Source: Paraburkholderia dilworthii
GTDB lineage: Bacteria > Pseudomonadota > Gammaproteobacteria > Burkholderiales > Burkholderiaceae
Assembly: GCF_000472525.1 (NCBI RefSeq)
Contig: NZ_AWZT01000013.1
Coordinates: 62,200 to 126,199, forward strand
DNA: 64,000 bases
Direction: 5' to 3'
The translations under genes and the position numbers were made by a program. A model generated the notes under the pieces. That model was not told the origin of the DNA, did not search any database, and saw only the letters and a program-made list of their open reading frames with translations. Shown here piece after piece: positions 43,937 to 53,321 of the stretch. How positions within the stretch are numbered: position 1 is the stretch's first letter; each line of letters starts with the position of its first letter.

Positions 43937-44725
43937 TCACGCGGCGGTCCCGAACACGTAGTTCGTCATCGCGAGCGAACGCTGGTATGTGCCAAGCGAT
44001 TGAACTGTCAGCGAATAATCGTCGTCGGCGGCACCGAGCGCTGCGAATACCGGCAGCAGATGCTCGTCGGTCGGATGCATCAGCACGGCGTGCGGCGCGC
44101 GGCGGCGATAGTCGAGCAACTCGTCGATGTCGCGCGCGGCGAGCCTGGTCTCGAACCAGTCGGTGAAGTCGGCGACGCGGGGGTCGGCGTCCTCGGGCCG
44201 AGCCGAAAAATCGGCGGCGCGCAGATTGTGCGTGATCTGCCCGGAGCCGATCACCATGACGCCTTGCTCCCTCAACGAGCGCAGCGCGCGGCCGACGCGA
44301 AAATGGTGTTCCGCGTCCAGGCGCGGCTGGATCGACAACTGCGCGACGGGCACATCGGCATCGGGAAACATGAGCAGCATCGGCACCCATGCGCCGTGGT
44401 CAAGGCCGTGCGGCTGCACGTCGGCGTGGATGCCGCTATCGCCGAGCAAAACGGACGCACGTCGCGCGAGATCGGGCGCACCGGGCGCCGGATACTGGAT
44501 TTCATAGAGCTGGCGCGGAAACCCGAAAAAATCGTGGATGGTCTCAGGTTCCGTCGACGTGCTTGCGACCGGCTGCGCCGTTCCCCAATGGGCGGACAGC
44601 ATCAGGACGGCCTGAGGACGCGGCAACTGCGCGCTTAGCACGGCGAATTCAGCGGACGGCAGCGACGGGTCGATCGGCAACGTCGGCGCGCCGTGGGAAA
44701 GGAAAAGCGAAGGTAAGCGGTTCAT
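43937..44725 (-). CDS. DODA-type extradiol ring-cleavage dioxygenase (YgiD-like)
   Basis: 262 residues from ATG 44725. LSHGAPTLPID (His11), LMLSAHWGT, PHGLDHGAWVPMLLMFPDADVPVAQLSIQ, GSGQITHNLR and HPTDEHLLPVF are the metal-binding and catalytic motifs of class III DODA dioxygenases (LigB fold). Substrate unknown; DODA in plants opens DOPA, and YgiD can act on DOPA in vitro. The frame extends upstream, but homology starts at MNRLPSLFLSHGAP. Confidence 0.88.
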   Translation of the reverse strand: MNRLPSLFLSHGAPTLPIDPSLPSAEFAVLSAQLPRPQAVLMLSAHWGTAQPVASTSTEPETIHDFFGFPRQLYEIQYPAPGAPDLARRASVLLGDSGIHADVQPHGLDHGAWVPMLLMFPDADVPVAQLSIQPRLDAEHHFRVGRALRSLREQGVMVIGSGQITHNLRAADFSARPEDADPRVADFTDWFETRLAARDIDELLDYRRRAPHAVLMHPTDEHLLPVFAALGAADDDYSLTVQSLGTYQRSLAMTNYVFGTAA

Positions 44726-44966
44726 GGCAGCGGCGCGGCCGCGAGGCGCGATCGGAAGTTCGGTTGCTGCCAATATAGAGCCGCACCGCCGTTTGATAAA
44801 TGGCCGAAAGTGGAATTGATTGTGTTCCGACTGTTGGTAATTGTTGGCGGCGAGTGCCGTTGCCTGTCGTTTGTAGCAGGCACGGCTGGCAACCGCGGCG
44901 ACGATTGGCAACCCGCTACTCTCAGCGCGCCCGTTCTTTCAGCCGTGGGCGTATTTCGTCCGAGGG

Positions 44967-45566
44967 TTACTCGTCGGCGCCGCGCAATCCCGCCCACGAG
45001 GGCGACAACGCCGGCCCGAGCGCGAACAGATCGAGCACGCGCGCTACCGTGTGATCCACCATCTCGTCGATGCTGGCAGGTTGATTGTAGAAGGCAGGCA
45101 AGGGCGGAAAGATCACGCCGCCCATTTCGGTGACGGCCGTCATATTGCGCAAATGTGCGAGGTTGAACGGCGTTTCGCGCACCAGCAGCACAAGCCGACG
45201 GCGTTCCTTCAGCGTGACGTCGGCGGCACGGGTAATCAGGTTGTCCGAGAAACCATGCGCGACGCTCGCGAGCGTTTTCATCGAGCACGGCGCGACGACC
45301 ATGCCGTCTGTCGCGAAAGAACCGGACGCAATGCTTGCTCCGACGTCGCGCACGGAGTGCACGACATCCGCGAGCGGATGCACGTCTTCCTTGCCGAGCT
45401 TGAGTTCGTGCTGAATATTGAGCCAGCCGGCGCTGGAAATCAGCAGATGGCTTTCGACGCCGCCGACTTTGCGCAGCGTCTCGAGCAGACGGATGCCGTA
45501 AATGGCGCCGGTCGCGCCGGTGATCGCGACAATCAGCCGGCGGGGCATTGGAGCGCGTGTTTCCAT
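44967..45566 (-). CDS. ubiX: UbiX-family flavin prenyltransferase
   Basis: 199 residues: RLIVAITGATGAIYGIRLLETL (FMN-binding start), ISSAGWLNIQHEL, SGSFATDGMVVAPCSMKTLASVAHGFSDNLITRAADVTLKERRRLVLLVRETPF and the FPPLPAFYNQP segment. It attaches dimethylallyl to FMN to make the cofactor of UbiD decarboxylases. The partner ubiD is not in this window. Start taken as METRAPMPRRL (45566); MPRRL at 45548 is an alternative. Lies 40 bases after grxD on the same strand. Confidence 0.92.
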   Translation of the reverse strand: METRAPMPRRLIVAITGATGAIYGIRLLETLRKVGGVESHLLISSAGWLNIQHELKLGKEDVHPLADVVHSVRDVGASIASGSFATDGMVVAPCSMKTLASVAHGFSDNLITRAADVTLKERRRLVLLVRETPFNLAHLRNMTAVTEMGGVIFPPLPAFYNQPASIDEMVDHTVARVLDLFALGPALSPSWAGLRGADE

Positions 45567-45606
45567 GCCTCGCGGCGCCTTTTCAGAGCAGCTTTGAAGT
45601 GGACGT

Positions 45607-45918
45607 TCAGGTTGCGGCAAAGAGTTGCTGCAGTTCGCCCGATTCGTACATTTCCATCATGATGTCCGAGCCGCCGACGAATTCGCCCTTCACGTAAAGC
45701 TGCGGAATGGTCGGCCAATTCGAGAACTGCTTGATGCCCTGGCGGACTTCGTCGTCTTCGAGCACGTTGACCGTCTTGAACTCGTTGACGTTGCATGCCT
45801 TCAGAATCTGGATTGCGCGACCGGAAAAGCCGCACATCGGGAACTGGGCGCTGCCCTTCATGAAGAGCACGACGTTGTTTTCGTCGACGATTTGCTTGAT
45901 GCGTTGTTGCGTATCCAT
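45607..45918 (-). CDS. grxD: Monothiol glutaredoxin GrxD
   Basis: 103 residues with the CGFS active site (Cys29-Gly-Phe-Ser32), [17 protein letters not shown] and the glutathione-binding [28 protein letters not shown] glutaredoxins bind a [2Fe-2S] cluster with glutathione and transfer it, often together with BolA proteins such as IbaG (10.3 kb here). [11 protein letters not shown] is the family start (45918). Confidence 0.95.
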   Translation of the reverse strand: MDTQQRIKQIVDENNVVLFMKGSAQFPMCGFSGRAIQILKACNVNEFKTVNVLEDDEVRQGIKQFSNWPTIPQLYVKGEFVGGSDIMMEMYESGELQQLFAAT

Positions 45919-46071
45919 GACTGACCTTGCGGTTCCGGTATGTGTAGGGAATAGGCTGAAATGATAGCGGATTTCGCCCGCGCCGGCCGACGGCCGCTTT
46001 GTCGCCCTGCGTTTTGCGTCTATTGCGGCGACGATTGCGGCGGCCGATGCGGCGGTCCGCGCCAAGCTCCC

Positions 46072-46941
46072 TCAGCCAGCGAGCCGCCCGCCGCTGATCC
46101 GTTCGATGCCTGCAAGATCGCGTTCCGATCTCACGTCGGCGAAACCTCGCGCAGCCAGAAGCTCGCGCACGGCTTCGGCTTGATCGTAGCCGTGCTCCAC
46201 CCACAGTACGCCATGTGCAGCGAGATGCGCCGGCGCGCCCGCGGCGATCGTGCGGATCGCGCTCATGCCGTCGGCTTCGTCGGTGAGCGCGGCGCGCGGT
46301 TCGTAGCGCAGATCGCCCTGCGACAGATGCGGATCGCCGCTCGCGATATAAGGCGGATTGCTCACTATCACATCGAAGCGCAGCGCCGCATCGAGCGAGC
46401 CGTACCAGTCGCTCTGCGTGAACGTCACGGCGCCGCCGGGCCGTTTCGGATCGACGAGGCGCGCGGCGTTGCGCGCGGCGACCGCAAGTGCTTCTGCCGA
46501 ACGATCGAGCGCGCTGACTTGCGCATCGGGCCGCATCGACGCAATTGCCACAGCAATCGCGCCCGTGCCCGTGCCGAGATCGAGCACGCGCGGGCGGGCG
46601 AGATTTTCCATCGCGGTGAGTGCCGTTTCAACCAGCAATTCGGTCTCGGGGCGCGGGATCAGCACATCCGGCGTAACCTCGAATTCGAGCCCGAAAAATT
46701 CGCGGACGCCGACGAGTTGCGCCACCGGCTCACCGGCCACGCGCCGCGCTTGCAACGCCAGATAGCGCTCGACGCACCCGCTGTCGAGCGCTTCCTCGGC
46801 GCGCGTGATCAGTTGCGTTTGCCGCCAGCCGAGCACGTGTGCGAGCAGAATCCGCGCTTCCAGCGGCGGCAGCGGTGAGGCGCGCAACAGTGCGGCGGGC
46901 GTAGCGGCACCGTTGCGATTGGCCGGCGCGTTCGACGTCAT
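46072..46941 (-). CDS. prmC: Release-factor glutamine methyltransferase PrmC
   Basis: 289 residues. N-terminal five-helix domain, then motif I DLGTGTGAIAVAIA (121-134) and NPPY (195-198) which binds the glutamine amide. It N5-methylates the Gln of the GGQ motif in RF1 and RF2. It lies six bases downstream of prfA, its substrate gene, as in most proteobacteria. Confidence 0.96.
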   Translation of the reverse strand: MTSNAPANRNGAATPAALLRASPLPPLEARILLAHVLGWRQTQLITRAEEALDSGCVERYLALQARRVAGEPVAQLVGVREFFGLEFEVTPDVLIPRPETELLVETALTAMENLARPRVLDLGTGTGAIAVAIASMRPDAQVSALDRSAEALAVAARNAARLVDPKRPGGAVTFTQSDWYGSLDAALRFDVIVSNPPYIASGDPHLSQGDLRYEPRAALTDEADGMSAIRTIAAGAPAHLAAHGVLWVEHGYDQAEAVRELLAARGFADVRSERDLAGIERISGGRLAG

Positions 46942-46947
46942 CGGCGC

Positions 46948-48030
46948 TTAGTCCGCGTCGCCGAGCGAGGCGAGCAACTCGGCCTGATGCTCGCTGACGA
47001 GCGCACCGATCAGTTCGTCGAGATCACCGTCCATGATCGCGTCGAGGCGATACAGTGTCAGATTGATCCGATGGTCCGTCAGACGTCCCTGCGGAAAGTT
47101 GTAGGTGCGGATTCGCTCCGAGCGGTCGCCCGAGCCGATCAGGCTCTTGCGCGTCGCGGCTTCCTTCGCTTGCTGCTCGTGCGACTGCTTGTCCTTGATG
47201 CGGGCCGCGAGCACCTTCAGCGCGCGGTCCTTGTTCTTGTGCTGCGAGCGGTCGTCCTGACATTCGACGACGATTCCCGTCGGCAAGTGCGTGACGCGCA
47301 CAGCCGAATCCGTCTTGTTGATGTGCTGTCCGCCCGCGCCGGACGCGCGGAACGTGTCGATCCGCAGATCGGCCGGATTGATTTCGACTTCGCCGATTTC
47401 GTCCGCTTCCGGCATCACGGCCACCGTACACGCGGACGTGTGAATACGGCCCTGCGTTTCTGTTGCCGGCACCCGCTGCACGCGGTGGCCGCCGGACTCG
47501 AATTTAAGCTTCGAATACGCGGCTTCGCCGGCGATTCGCACGATCACTTCCTTATAGCCGCCCAGGTCCGATTCGCTCGCCGACATCATCTCGACCTGCC
47601 AGCGATTACGCTCGGCATACCGCAGATACATGCGCAAAAGATCGCCGGCGAACAGCGCGGACTCGTCGCCGCCCGTCCCCGCACGTATCTCGAGGAAGAT
47701 GTTGCGGTCGTCGTTCGGGTCTTTCGGCAGCAGCATTTTCTGCAGTTCACCGCCGAGCAGTTCCATGCGGTCGCGCGCCGCGCGAATTTCCTCTTCCGCG
47801 AATTCGCGCATGGAAGCATCGGTCAACAGTTCCTGGGCGGTGGCGGCGTCGTGCATGGCCTGGCGCCATAGCGCGTACTGCTCGACGACCGGTCCGAGCT
47901 CGGCGTGCTCGCGCGTGAGCTTGCGGTATTGGTCGAGGTTCGCTGTGATGTCCTCTCGGCTCAACAGGTCGTTCAGTTCGGCCAGCCGCGTAGTCAGCTG
48001 GTCGAGCTTGCGTTGCATGCTCGTTTTCAT
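46948..48030 (-). CDS. prfA: Peptide chain release factor 1
   Basis: 360 residues. GGQ catalytic tripeptide (233-235, [16 protein letters not shown]) and the PAT tripeptide (188-190, [15 protein letters not shown]) that reads UAA/UAG. Full-length with the N-terminal coiled-coil domain 1. It is followed by prmC (gap 6) and preceded by hemA (gap 118), the standard hemA-prfA-prmC order. Confidence 0.97.
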   Translation of the reverse strand: MKTSMQRKLDQLTTRLAELNDLLSREDITANLDQYRKLTREHAELGPVVEQYALWRQAMHDAATAQELLTDASMREFAEEEIRAARDRMELLGGELQKMLLPKDPNDDRNIFLEIRAGTGGDESALFAGDLLRMYLRYAERNRWQVEMMSASESDLGGYKEVIVRIAGEAAYSKLKFESGGHRVQRVPATETQGRIHTSACTVAVMPEADEIGEVEINPADLRIDTFRASGAGGQHINKTDSAVRVTHLPTGIVVECQDDRSQHKNKDRALKVLAARIKDKQSHEQQAKEAATRKSLIGSGDRSERIRTYNFPQGRLTDHRINLTLYRLDAIMDGDLDELIGALVSEHQAELLASLGDAD

Positions 48031-48148
48031 CGGGCGGGTATCGGAGCGGGCTCCGGCAAGGACGACAACTAGGGAAGTGGGCGGATGCCCGGGTCAGAAG
48101 CACGTCACGAGCCACTTGCGGCGGCGCGGACTGGCGGCGTGCGCGCCG

Positions 48149-49435
48149 CTAACGCTCAGTGGAGCCTGAGTGCTTGTAGAAGCCGCTCATCAACTCGATG
48201 AGCGTGTCGCGGTTTTCGCCGCTCGCGCGGTTGAGCGCGTGGGTGGGGCCGTGAATCAGCTTGTTGGTGAGCGCTTGCGAAAGCGCCTCGATCACCGCGG
48301 CCGGATCGTCGCCGCGCGCGAGCATTTTTTGCGCGCGCTCGACTTCAGCCCGGCGCAGCACGTCGGCTTGAGTGTGCATATGACGGATAACCGGCACGAT
48401 GCTGCGTGCTTCGAGCCACTGCATGAAATTTTGCACGCGCGTTTCGATGATCGCTTCGGCCTGCGCAACCGCGGCCTGCCGCGACGCATTGCCTTCGCGG
48501 ACGATTGCACCGAGGTCGTCGACGGTGTACAGGAACACATCTTCGAGCTTGCCGACTTCCGGTTCGATGTCGCGCGGAACCGCCAGATCGACCATGAAAA
48601 TGGGCCGATGGCGGCGCGCTTTCACCGCGCGCTCGACTGCGCCCAGGCCGATGATCGGCAAGGTGGAAGCCGTGCATGACACGATGATGTCGAACTCGTG
48701 CATGCGGGTGGGCAGTTCCGACAGCGGAATGGCTCGGCCGTTGAAGCGCTCGGCGAGCCGCGTGCCGCGCTCCGCGGTGCGGTTCGCAACCACGAGTTCA
48801 CGCGGCTGCTGCGCGGCGAAGTGAGTGGCACACAACTCGATCATTTCGCCCGCGCCGATAAACAGCACGCGCTGGTTCGACACCTTGTCGAAGATCCGCT
48901 GAGCCAGCCGCACGGCGGCGGCGGCCATCGAAACCGACTGCGCGCCGATTTCCGTCGTGCTGCGGACTTCCTTCGCGACGGCAAACGTGCGTTGGAACAA
49001 CTGGTTCAGATAGGTGCCGAGCGCGCCTGCTTCAGACGCCGTGCGCACGGCGTCCTTCATTTGCCCCACGATTTGGGTCTCGCCGAGCACCATTGAATCG
49101 AGGCCCGAGGCGACGCGAAACGCGTGGCGCACGGCTTCTGACTGCGGCAGCGCGTAGACGTGCGGCGCGAGTTCCTCGATGGGCAGGTTGTGATATCTGG
49201 AAAGCCACTGAATCGCGGCTCCACGCGCGGCCTGGTCGTCGGTCGCGCAATAGAGCTCGGTGCGATTGCAGGTGGACAGGATTGCTGCTTCGGGCGCCGA
49301 GCGGGATGTGGTTCCGAGCCACACGCTTTTGAACGTGTCCAGTGCGGGCTTGATCTGTTCGAGCGGAAACGCCACGCGTTCGCGCAAGGCGACAGGCGCA
49401 GTGTGGTGATTAATTCCGATCGTTAGGAGCTGCAT
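48149..49435 (-). CDS. hemA: Glutamyl-tRNA reductase HemA
   Basis: Reduces glutamyl-tRNA(Glu) to glutamate-1-semialdehyde, first step of the C5 heme pathway. 428 residues. Catalytic Cys56 in [33 protein letters not shown]-binding [14 protein letters not shown], and the C-terminal dimerisation helices are present. Having HemA via the C5 route means ALA is made without ALA synthase. First gene of the minus-strand hemA-prfA-prmC-grxD-ubiX run. Confidence 0.96.
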   Translation of the reverse strand: MQLLTIGINHHTAPVALRERVAFPLEQIKPALDTFKSVWLGTTSRSAPEAAILSTCNRTELYCATDDQAARGAAIQWLSRYHNLPIEELAPHVYALPQSEAVRHAFRVASGLDSMVLGETQIVGQMKDAVRTASEAGALGTYLNQLFQRTFAVAKEVRSTTEIGAQSVSMAAAAVRLAQRIFDKVSNQRVLFIGAGEMIELCATHFAAQQPRELVVANRTAERGTRLAERFNGRAIPLSELPTRMHEFDIIVSCTASTLPIIGLGAVERAVKARRHRPIFMVDLAVPRDIEPEVGKLEDVFLYTVDDLGAIVREGNASRQAAVAQAEAIIETRVQNFMQWLEARSIVPVIRHMHTQADVLRRAEVERAQKMLARGDDPAAVIEALSQALTNKLIHGPTHALNRASGENRDTLIELMSGFYKHSGSTER

Positions 49436-49461
49436 TCTGGAGCGCTATGGTTTAGCCCAAT

Positions 49462-49467
49462 ATTATA
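49462..49467 (-). promoter_or_regulatory. Putative -10 element of hemA
   Basis: On the minus strand TATAAT (49467-49462) lies 26 bases before the hemA ATG. A convincing -35 hexamer is missing upstream, where the sequence is AATGTAAGAATCG, so the call is tentative. Confidence 0.42.
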
Positions 49468-49517
49468 GCGTTTTCACGATTCTTACATTGTGCCGCGCGT
49501 CAGCCGGGACCAAGGCC

Positions 49518-50228
49518 TCAACTGGAACCGGCAAGGGCTTCCGGCGCGAAAGCGTCCAGCTGATACCCGTAACCGTAAAGCGGCGTGAGCGAATAGCCGA
49601 ATTCCGGGCGCAGTTCGAGCTTGGACCGCACACGCGACGCGTGCGTGTCGACGGTGCGCGACTTTACGTCGCGGCGGCGCGCCCACACCGTTTCGAGAAT
49701 GTGTGCGCGCGACACGGGCCTCGACAGATTCGTGAACAGCAGCAGCGCGAAGCGGAACTCCTTCGGTGTCAGCATGGCCGTGCGGTGACGGAACGTCACC
49801 GCGAAGTTGGCGGTATCGAACGCATAGCCGCGGATCACGTCGTGCCGGCGGTTGGGCGGCCGGCGCAGTCCCGCGCGGCGCAGCAGCGCGTCGACGCGCG
49901 CGAGCATCTCGGGGCCGCGGACCGGTTTGGCCAGACAGTCGTCGGCGCCGGCGTGGAGCGCGGCGACGATCTGGCTTTCGCGCGGCTCCGTTATCAGCAC
50001 GATGACGGGCAGGCTCGGCAGGATGGACCGGGCGCTCGCAATCACGTCTTCGGCGGAACGGTCGCCGGTCCAGTTTTCGGTGATCAGCAGATCGAAGAAT
50101 TGATCGGCGGCCTGGTCGAAAAAAGGGGCGCTGCTGGTGAAGTGCTGACACCCGTGGCCGCCGGCGAAAATCAGCCGTGTGACGAGTTTGGCGTGTCTCG
50201 GGTCCGGCTCGATGAGGGCGATTCGCAT
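49518..50228 (-). CDS. OmpR-type response regulator with atypical receiver
   Basis: 236 residues: receiver-like domain (1-115) plus winged-helix DNA-binding domain (about 128-225; LTPKEFRFALLLF, VDTHASRVRSKLE, GYGYQLDAF). In the receiver, Lys101 (CLAKPV) and an acidic pair (E7, D9) are kept, but the phospho-acceptor Asp at the end of strand 3 is replaced by Glu51 (FDLLITENW). This suggests phosphorylation-independent or constitutively active regulation. No histidine kinase is adjacent. It lies just upstream of hemA on the same strand. Target genes unknown. Confidence 0.85.
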   Translation of the reverse strand: MRIALIEPDPRHAKLVTRLIFAGGHGCQHFTSSAPFFDQAADQFFDLLITENWTGDRSAEDVIASARSILPSLPVIVLITEPRESQIVAALHAGADDCLAKPVRGPEMLARVDALLRRAGLRRPPNRRHDVIRGYAFDTANFAVTFRHRTAMLTPKEFRFALLLFTNLSRPVSRAHILETVWARRRDVKSRTVDTHASRVRSKLELRPEFGYSLTPLYGYGYQLDAFAPEALAGSS

Positions 50229-50428
50229 GCGCGCGTTGAGTTTGACGACGGCCAGAAACCAGGCTGTTCCGTAAGGCCTACAGCTTGCCTAACATCACCC
50301 CGACCCCTAAACTCAACCGCTGTGCGGAAAGCGCCGTGCTGATTTTTTGAGAAAGAGACAAAAATGCTAGCTGTCGTCGAGCCTCGCGCCTATGAGACAA
50401 ATCCGAAACTGCGCGAGACCGGCCGCTG

Positions 50429-50701
50429 ATGGGTTGGCCCGGAATCGTAGTGCTGGGAGCCGCAATTGGCTTCGCGGGGTGGTGGCTGCATCCGCTGCGC
50501 CGCTTGAACCGCTTAAACCGCTCGGGCCGCGCCCGCTTGTGGGTGGCAGTGCTTGCCGGCGTACTGGGCGCGAGCGTCGCGCGCATGGCCGGCAATGTGA
50601 TTGGTCTTTTCCATGACGGTGAGACGCTCGAATGGCCCGTTTGCACGGCCGTCGCCATGATCGCCGTCGCCGTAACGGTCGGCTTGCTTTCCCGTCGATG
50701 A
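50429..50701 (+). CDS. Small membrane protein, 90 aa
   Basis: Three hydrophobic segments (about 4-20, 36-60 and 68-86) separated by short basic loops (LRRLNRLNRSGRARLW). It has the size and Gly/Ala-rich helices of GlsB/YeaQ-like membrane proteins, but I cannot assign a family. The start codon directly follows a stop in the upstream frame; only a weak ribosome-binding site is seen. The next gene starts 19 bases downstream. Confidence 0.55.
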   Translation: MGWPGIVVLGAAIGFAGWWLHPLRRLNRLNRSGRARLWVAVLAGVLGASVARMAGNVIGLFHDGETLEWPVCTAVAMIAVAVTVGLLSRR

Positions 50702-50720
50702 ACATTTGCAGGTGACTTCC

Positions 50721-52535
50721 ATGAATGCCCGACTGCCCCAAACCTTCCCCATTCCCGAACGGCTCGCCAGCTTGCGCAGCGCGATGGCGCGCGAAGGCGT
50801 CGCTGCTTACCTCGTGCCGTCGGCGGATCCGCATTTGTCCGAATATCTGCCTGGGCGTTGGCAGGGCCGGGAATGGCTTTCCGGCTTCACCGGCTCGGCG
50901 GGCACGCTCGTCGTCACGGCAGACTTCGCCGGGGTCTGGACGGACAGCCGCTACTGGGAGCAGGCCAACGCGCAGTTGGCCGGCACCGGCGTTCAACTCA
51001 TGAAAATGACCGGCGGTCAGCAAACCGCGCCGCATTTCGACTGGCTCGCGGAAAACGTCGCGTCAGGCGGCACCGTCGGTGTGGACGGCGCCGTGCTCGG
51101 CGTGGCGGCGGCGCGGGCGCTGACGCAAGCGCTCACGGCGCGCGGCGTGAAGCTGCGCACCGACGTCGATCTGTTCGACGCAATCTGGCCGCAGCGTCCA
51201 TCGCTGCCCGGTGCCGCCGTGTTCGAGCACGCGGCGCCGCATGCGAGCGTCGCGCGTTCCGAAAAACTCGCGCAGATTCGCCGCGCAATGGCAGAGAAGG
51301 GCGCGCAATCGCACTTCATTTCCACGCTCGACGACCTCGCATGGCTGCTGAATCTGCGTGGCGCCGACGTCAGCTATAACCCGGTCTTCGTCGCGCACGC
51401 GCTGATCGGCGAAAACAGCGCGTCGCTTTTCATCGCCGACGGCAAGGTGCCGCAAGCACTTGCCGAAGCCCTCGCGCGCGACGGCGTCAGCGTCGAACCG
51501 TATGCGAAGGCCGCAGACGCGCTCGCTGCGTTGCCGGCCGGCAGCACGCTGCTGATCGACCCGCGCCGTATCACATACGGCTCACTGCAATCGGTGCCGT
51601 CGACGGTCAAGGTGATCGAAGCGCTCAATCCGTCCACCTTCTTCAAGTCGCGCAAGACCGAGGCCGAGGCGAAGCACGTGCGCGAAACGATGGAGCAGGA
51701 CGGCGCCGCGCTCGCGGAATTCTTCGCTTGGTTCGAAAGAGCGCTTGGTCGCGAGACCATCACCGAATTGACTATCGACGAACGTCTGACGGCGGCACGC
51801 GCGCGTCGTCCGGGCTTTGTGTCGCTGAGCTTTGCGACTATTGCGGGCTTCAACGCGAACGGCGCGATGCCGCACTATCGCGCCACCAGCGAATCGCATT
51901 CGGTGATCGAAGGCAACGGCCTGTTGCTGATCGACTCCGGCGCGCAGTATCTGAGCGGCACCACCGACATCACGCGCGTCGTCCCGATCGGTACGATCAG
52001 CGACGAACAGCGGCGCGATTTCACCATCGTGCTGAAAGGCACGATGGCTTTGTCGCGTGCCAGGTTCCCGCGCGGCATCCGTTCGCCGATGCTCGACGCA
52101 ATCGCTCGCGCGCCGATCTGGGAAGCCGGCGCCGATTACGGTCACGGCACGGGTCATGGGGTCGGTTATTTTCTGAACGTGCACGAAGGCCCGCAAGTCA
52201 TCTCGCACTACGCGCCGGCCGAACCGTGGACGGCGATGGAAGAAGGCATGATCACCTCGGTCGAACCGGGCATTTATCGGCCGGGCAAGTGGGGCGTGCG
52301 CATTGAAAACCTCGTGCTGAACGTGCCGGCCGTCCAGACGGAATTCGGTGACTTCCTGAAGTTCGAAACGCTAACGCTGTGCCCGATCGACACGCGTTGT
52401 CTCGACCTGTCGCTGCTGCGCGACGACGAGCGCGCGTGGCTGAATGCCTATCACGAGACGGTGCGCGCGCGCCTCGCGCCCCATGTTTCCGGCGAGGCGA
52501 AAGCGTGGCTGGAGCTGCGCACGCAGCCGATCTGA
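50721..52535 (+). CDS. Xaa-Pro aminopeptidase (M24B), long form
   Basis: 604 residues. Two N-terminal creatinase-like domains (PIPERLASLRSAMAREGVAAYLVPSADPHLSEYLP, then MAEKGAQSHFISTLDDLAWLLNLRG) precede the pita-bread M24 domain. Metal ligands: LLIDSGAQY, TTDITR, the HGTGHGVGYFLNVHEGP His motif, and TSVEPGIY and a final Glu in the C-terminus. This is the ~600-residue APP1 form that removes N-terminal residues before proline. The TTG at 50706 is a weaker start than ATG 50721. Confidence 0.93.
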   Translation: MNARLPQTFPIPERLASLRSAMAREGVAAYLVPSADPHLSEYLPGRWQGREWLSGFTGSAGTLVVTADFAGVWTDSRYWEQANAQLAGTGVQLMKMTGGQQTAPHFDWLAENVASGGTVGVDGAVLGVAAARALTQALTARGVKLRTDVDLFDAIWPQRPSLPGAAVFEHAAPHASVARSEKLAQIRRAMAEKGAQSHFISTLDDLAWLLNLRGADVSYNPVFVAHALIGENSASLFIADGKVPQALAEALARDGVSVEPYAKAADALAALPAGSTLLIDPRRITYGSLQSVPSTVKVIEALNPSTFFKSRKTEAEAKHVRETMEQDGAALAEFFAWFERALGRETITELTIDERLTAARARRPGFVSLSFATIAGFNANGAMPHYRATSESHSVIEGNGLLLIDSGAQYLSGTTDITRVVPIGTISDEQRRDFTIVLKGTMALSRARFPRGIRSPMLDAIARAPIWEAGADYGHGTGHGVGYFLNVHEGPQVISHYAPAEPWTAMEEGMITSVEPGIYRPGKWGVRIENLVLNVPAVQTEFGDFLKFETLTLCPIDTRCLDLSLLRDDERAWLNAYHETVRARLAPHVSGEAKAWLELRTQPI

Positions 52536-52571
52536 ACGCGGTAACCGCAACCGCATAGCTACGGAGAGCGC

Positions 52572-53195
52572 ATGGCCATCAAGGCAGTCGTGTTCGATTT
52601 CGGCGGCGTGCTGATCGACTGGAGTCCCGAGTATCTTTACCGGCAACTGATTGCCGACGAAGCCGAGCGACGCTGGTTTCTGACTCACGTCTGCTCGATG
52701 GAATGGGTCATTCGCCAGGACGGCGGCCAGCCGATCGCCGAGGCGACGGAAGAGCTTGTCGCGCAGTTTCCCGATCACGAAGCGCTGATCCGCGCGTTCT
52801 ACGAGCGGTGGCACGAGATGGTGGCCGGCGTGCTGGAAGAGGGCGTGGCGATCATGGAAAAGCTCGAAGCCGCAGACGTCCCGCTCTTCGGCCTGACGAA
52901 CTGGTCGGCGGAGACGTTTCCATATGCGTGGGAGCATTATCCGGTGCTGCGGCGCTTTCGGGATATCGTCGTATCGGGTCGCGTGGGGCTGGTCAAGCCC
53001 GATCCGGCGATTTTCGCGGCAATGCGCGAACGGATCGACGCGCAAATGCCAGGCGTGCAGCCGAGTGAACTCGTGTTTATCGACGACAACCCGAAGAACG
53101 CCGAGGCCGCCACCGCACTCGGCTGGCATGGTGTGCATCACACCAACGCCGCGCAAACAGAAGCGAAACTGCGCGAACTGGGCTTGCCGCTCTGA
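52572..53195 (+). CDS. HAD-superfamily phosphatase (YihX-like)
   Basis: 207 residues. Motif I VVFDFGGVLIDW has nucleophile Asp9, with Gly where many HAD enzymes have a second Asp, as in YihX; motif II GLTNWSAETF; motif III Lys in VGLVKPDPAIF; motif IV ELVFIDDNPKNAEAA. YihX is an alpha-D-glucose-1-phosphatase; substrate here is not certain. Good spacing downstream of the aminopeptidase (36 bases). Confidence 0.85.
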   Translation: MAIKAVVFDFGGVLIDWSPEYLYRQLIADEAERRWFLTHVCSMEWVIRQDGGQPIAEATEELVAQFPDHEALIRAFYERWHEMVAGVLEEGVAIMEKLEAADVPLFGLTNWSAETFPYAWEHYPVLRRFRDIVVSGRVGLVKPDPAIFAAMRERIDAQMPGVQPSELVFIDDNPKNAEAATALGWHGVHHTNAAQTEAKLRELGLPL

Positions 53196-53321
53196 CGAGG
53201 CGGACGCTGCGCGGGCGGGAACGACCAGCGATTCGAGTTAGTGCTTTTTCCGCGTGGCGTCGGTATCGGCCGCAGCGTCAGCATCGACGTTAACCGCAAC
53301 GCGCTTCCCATACCGCGAAGC

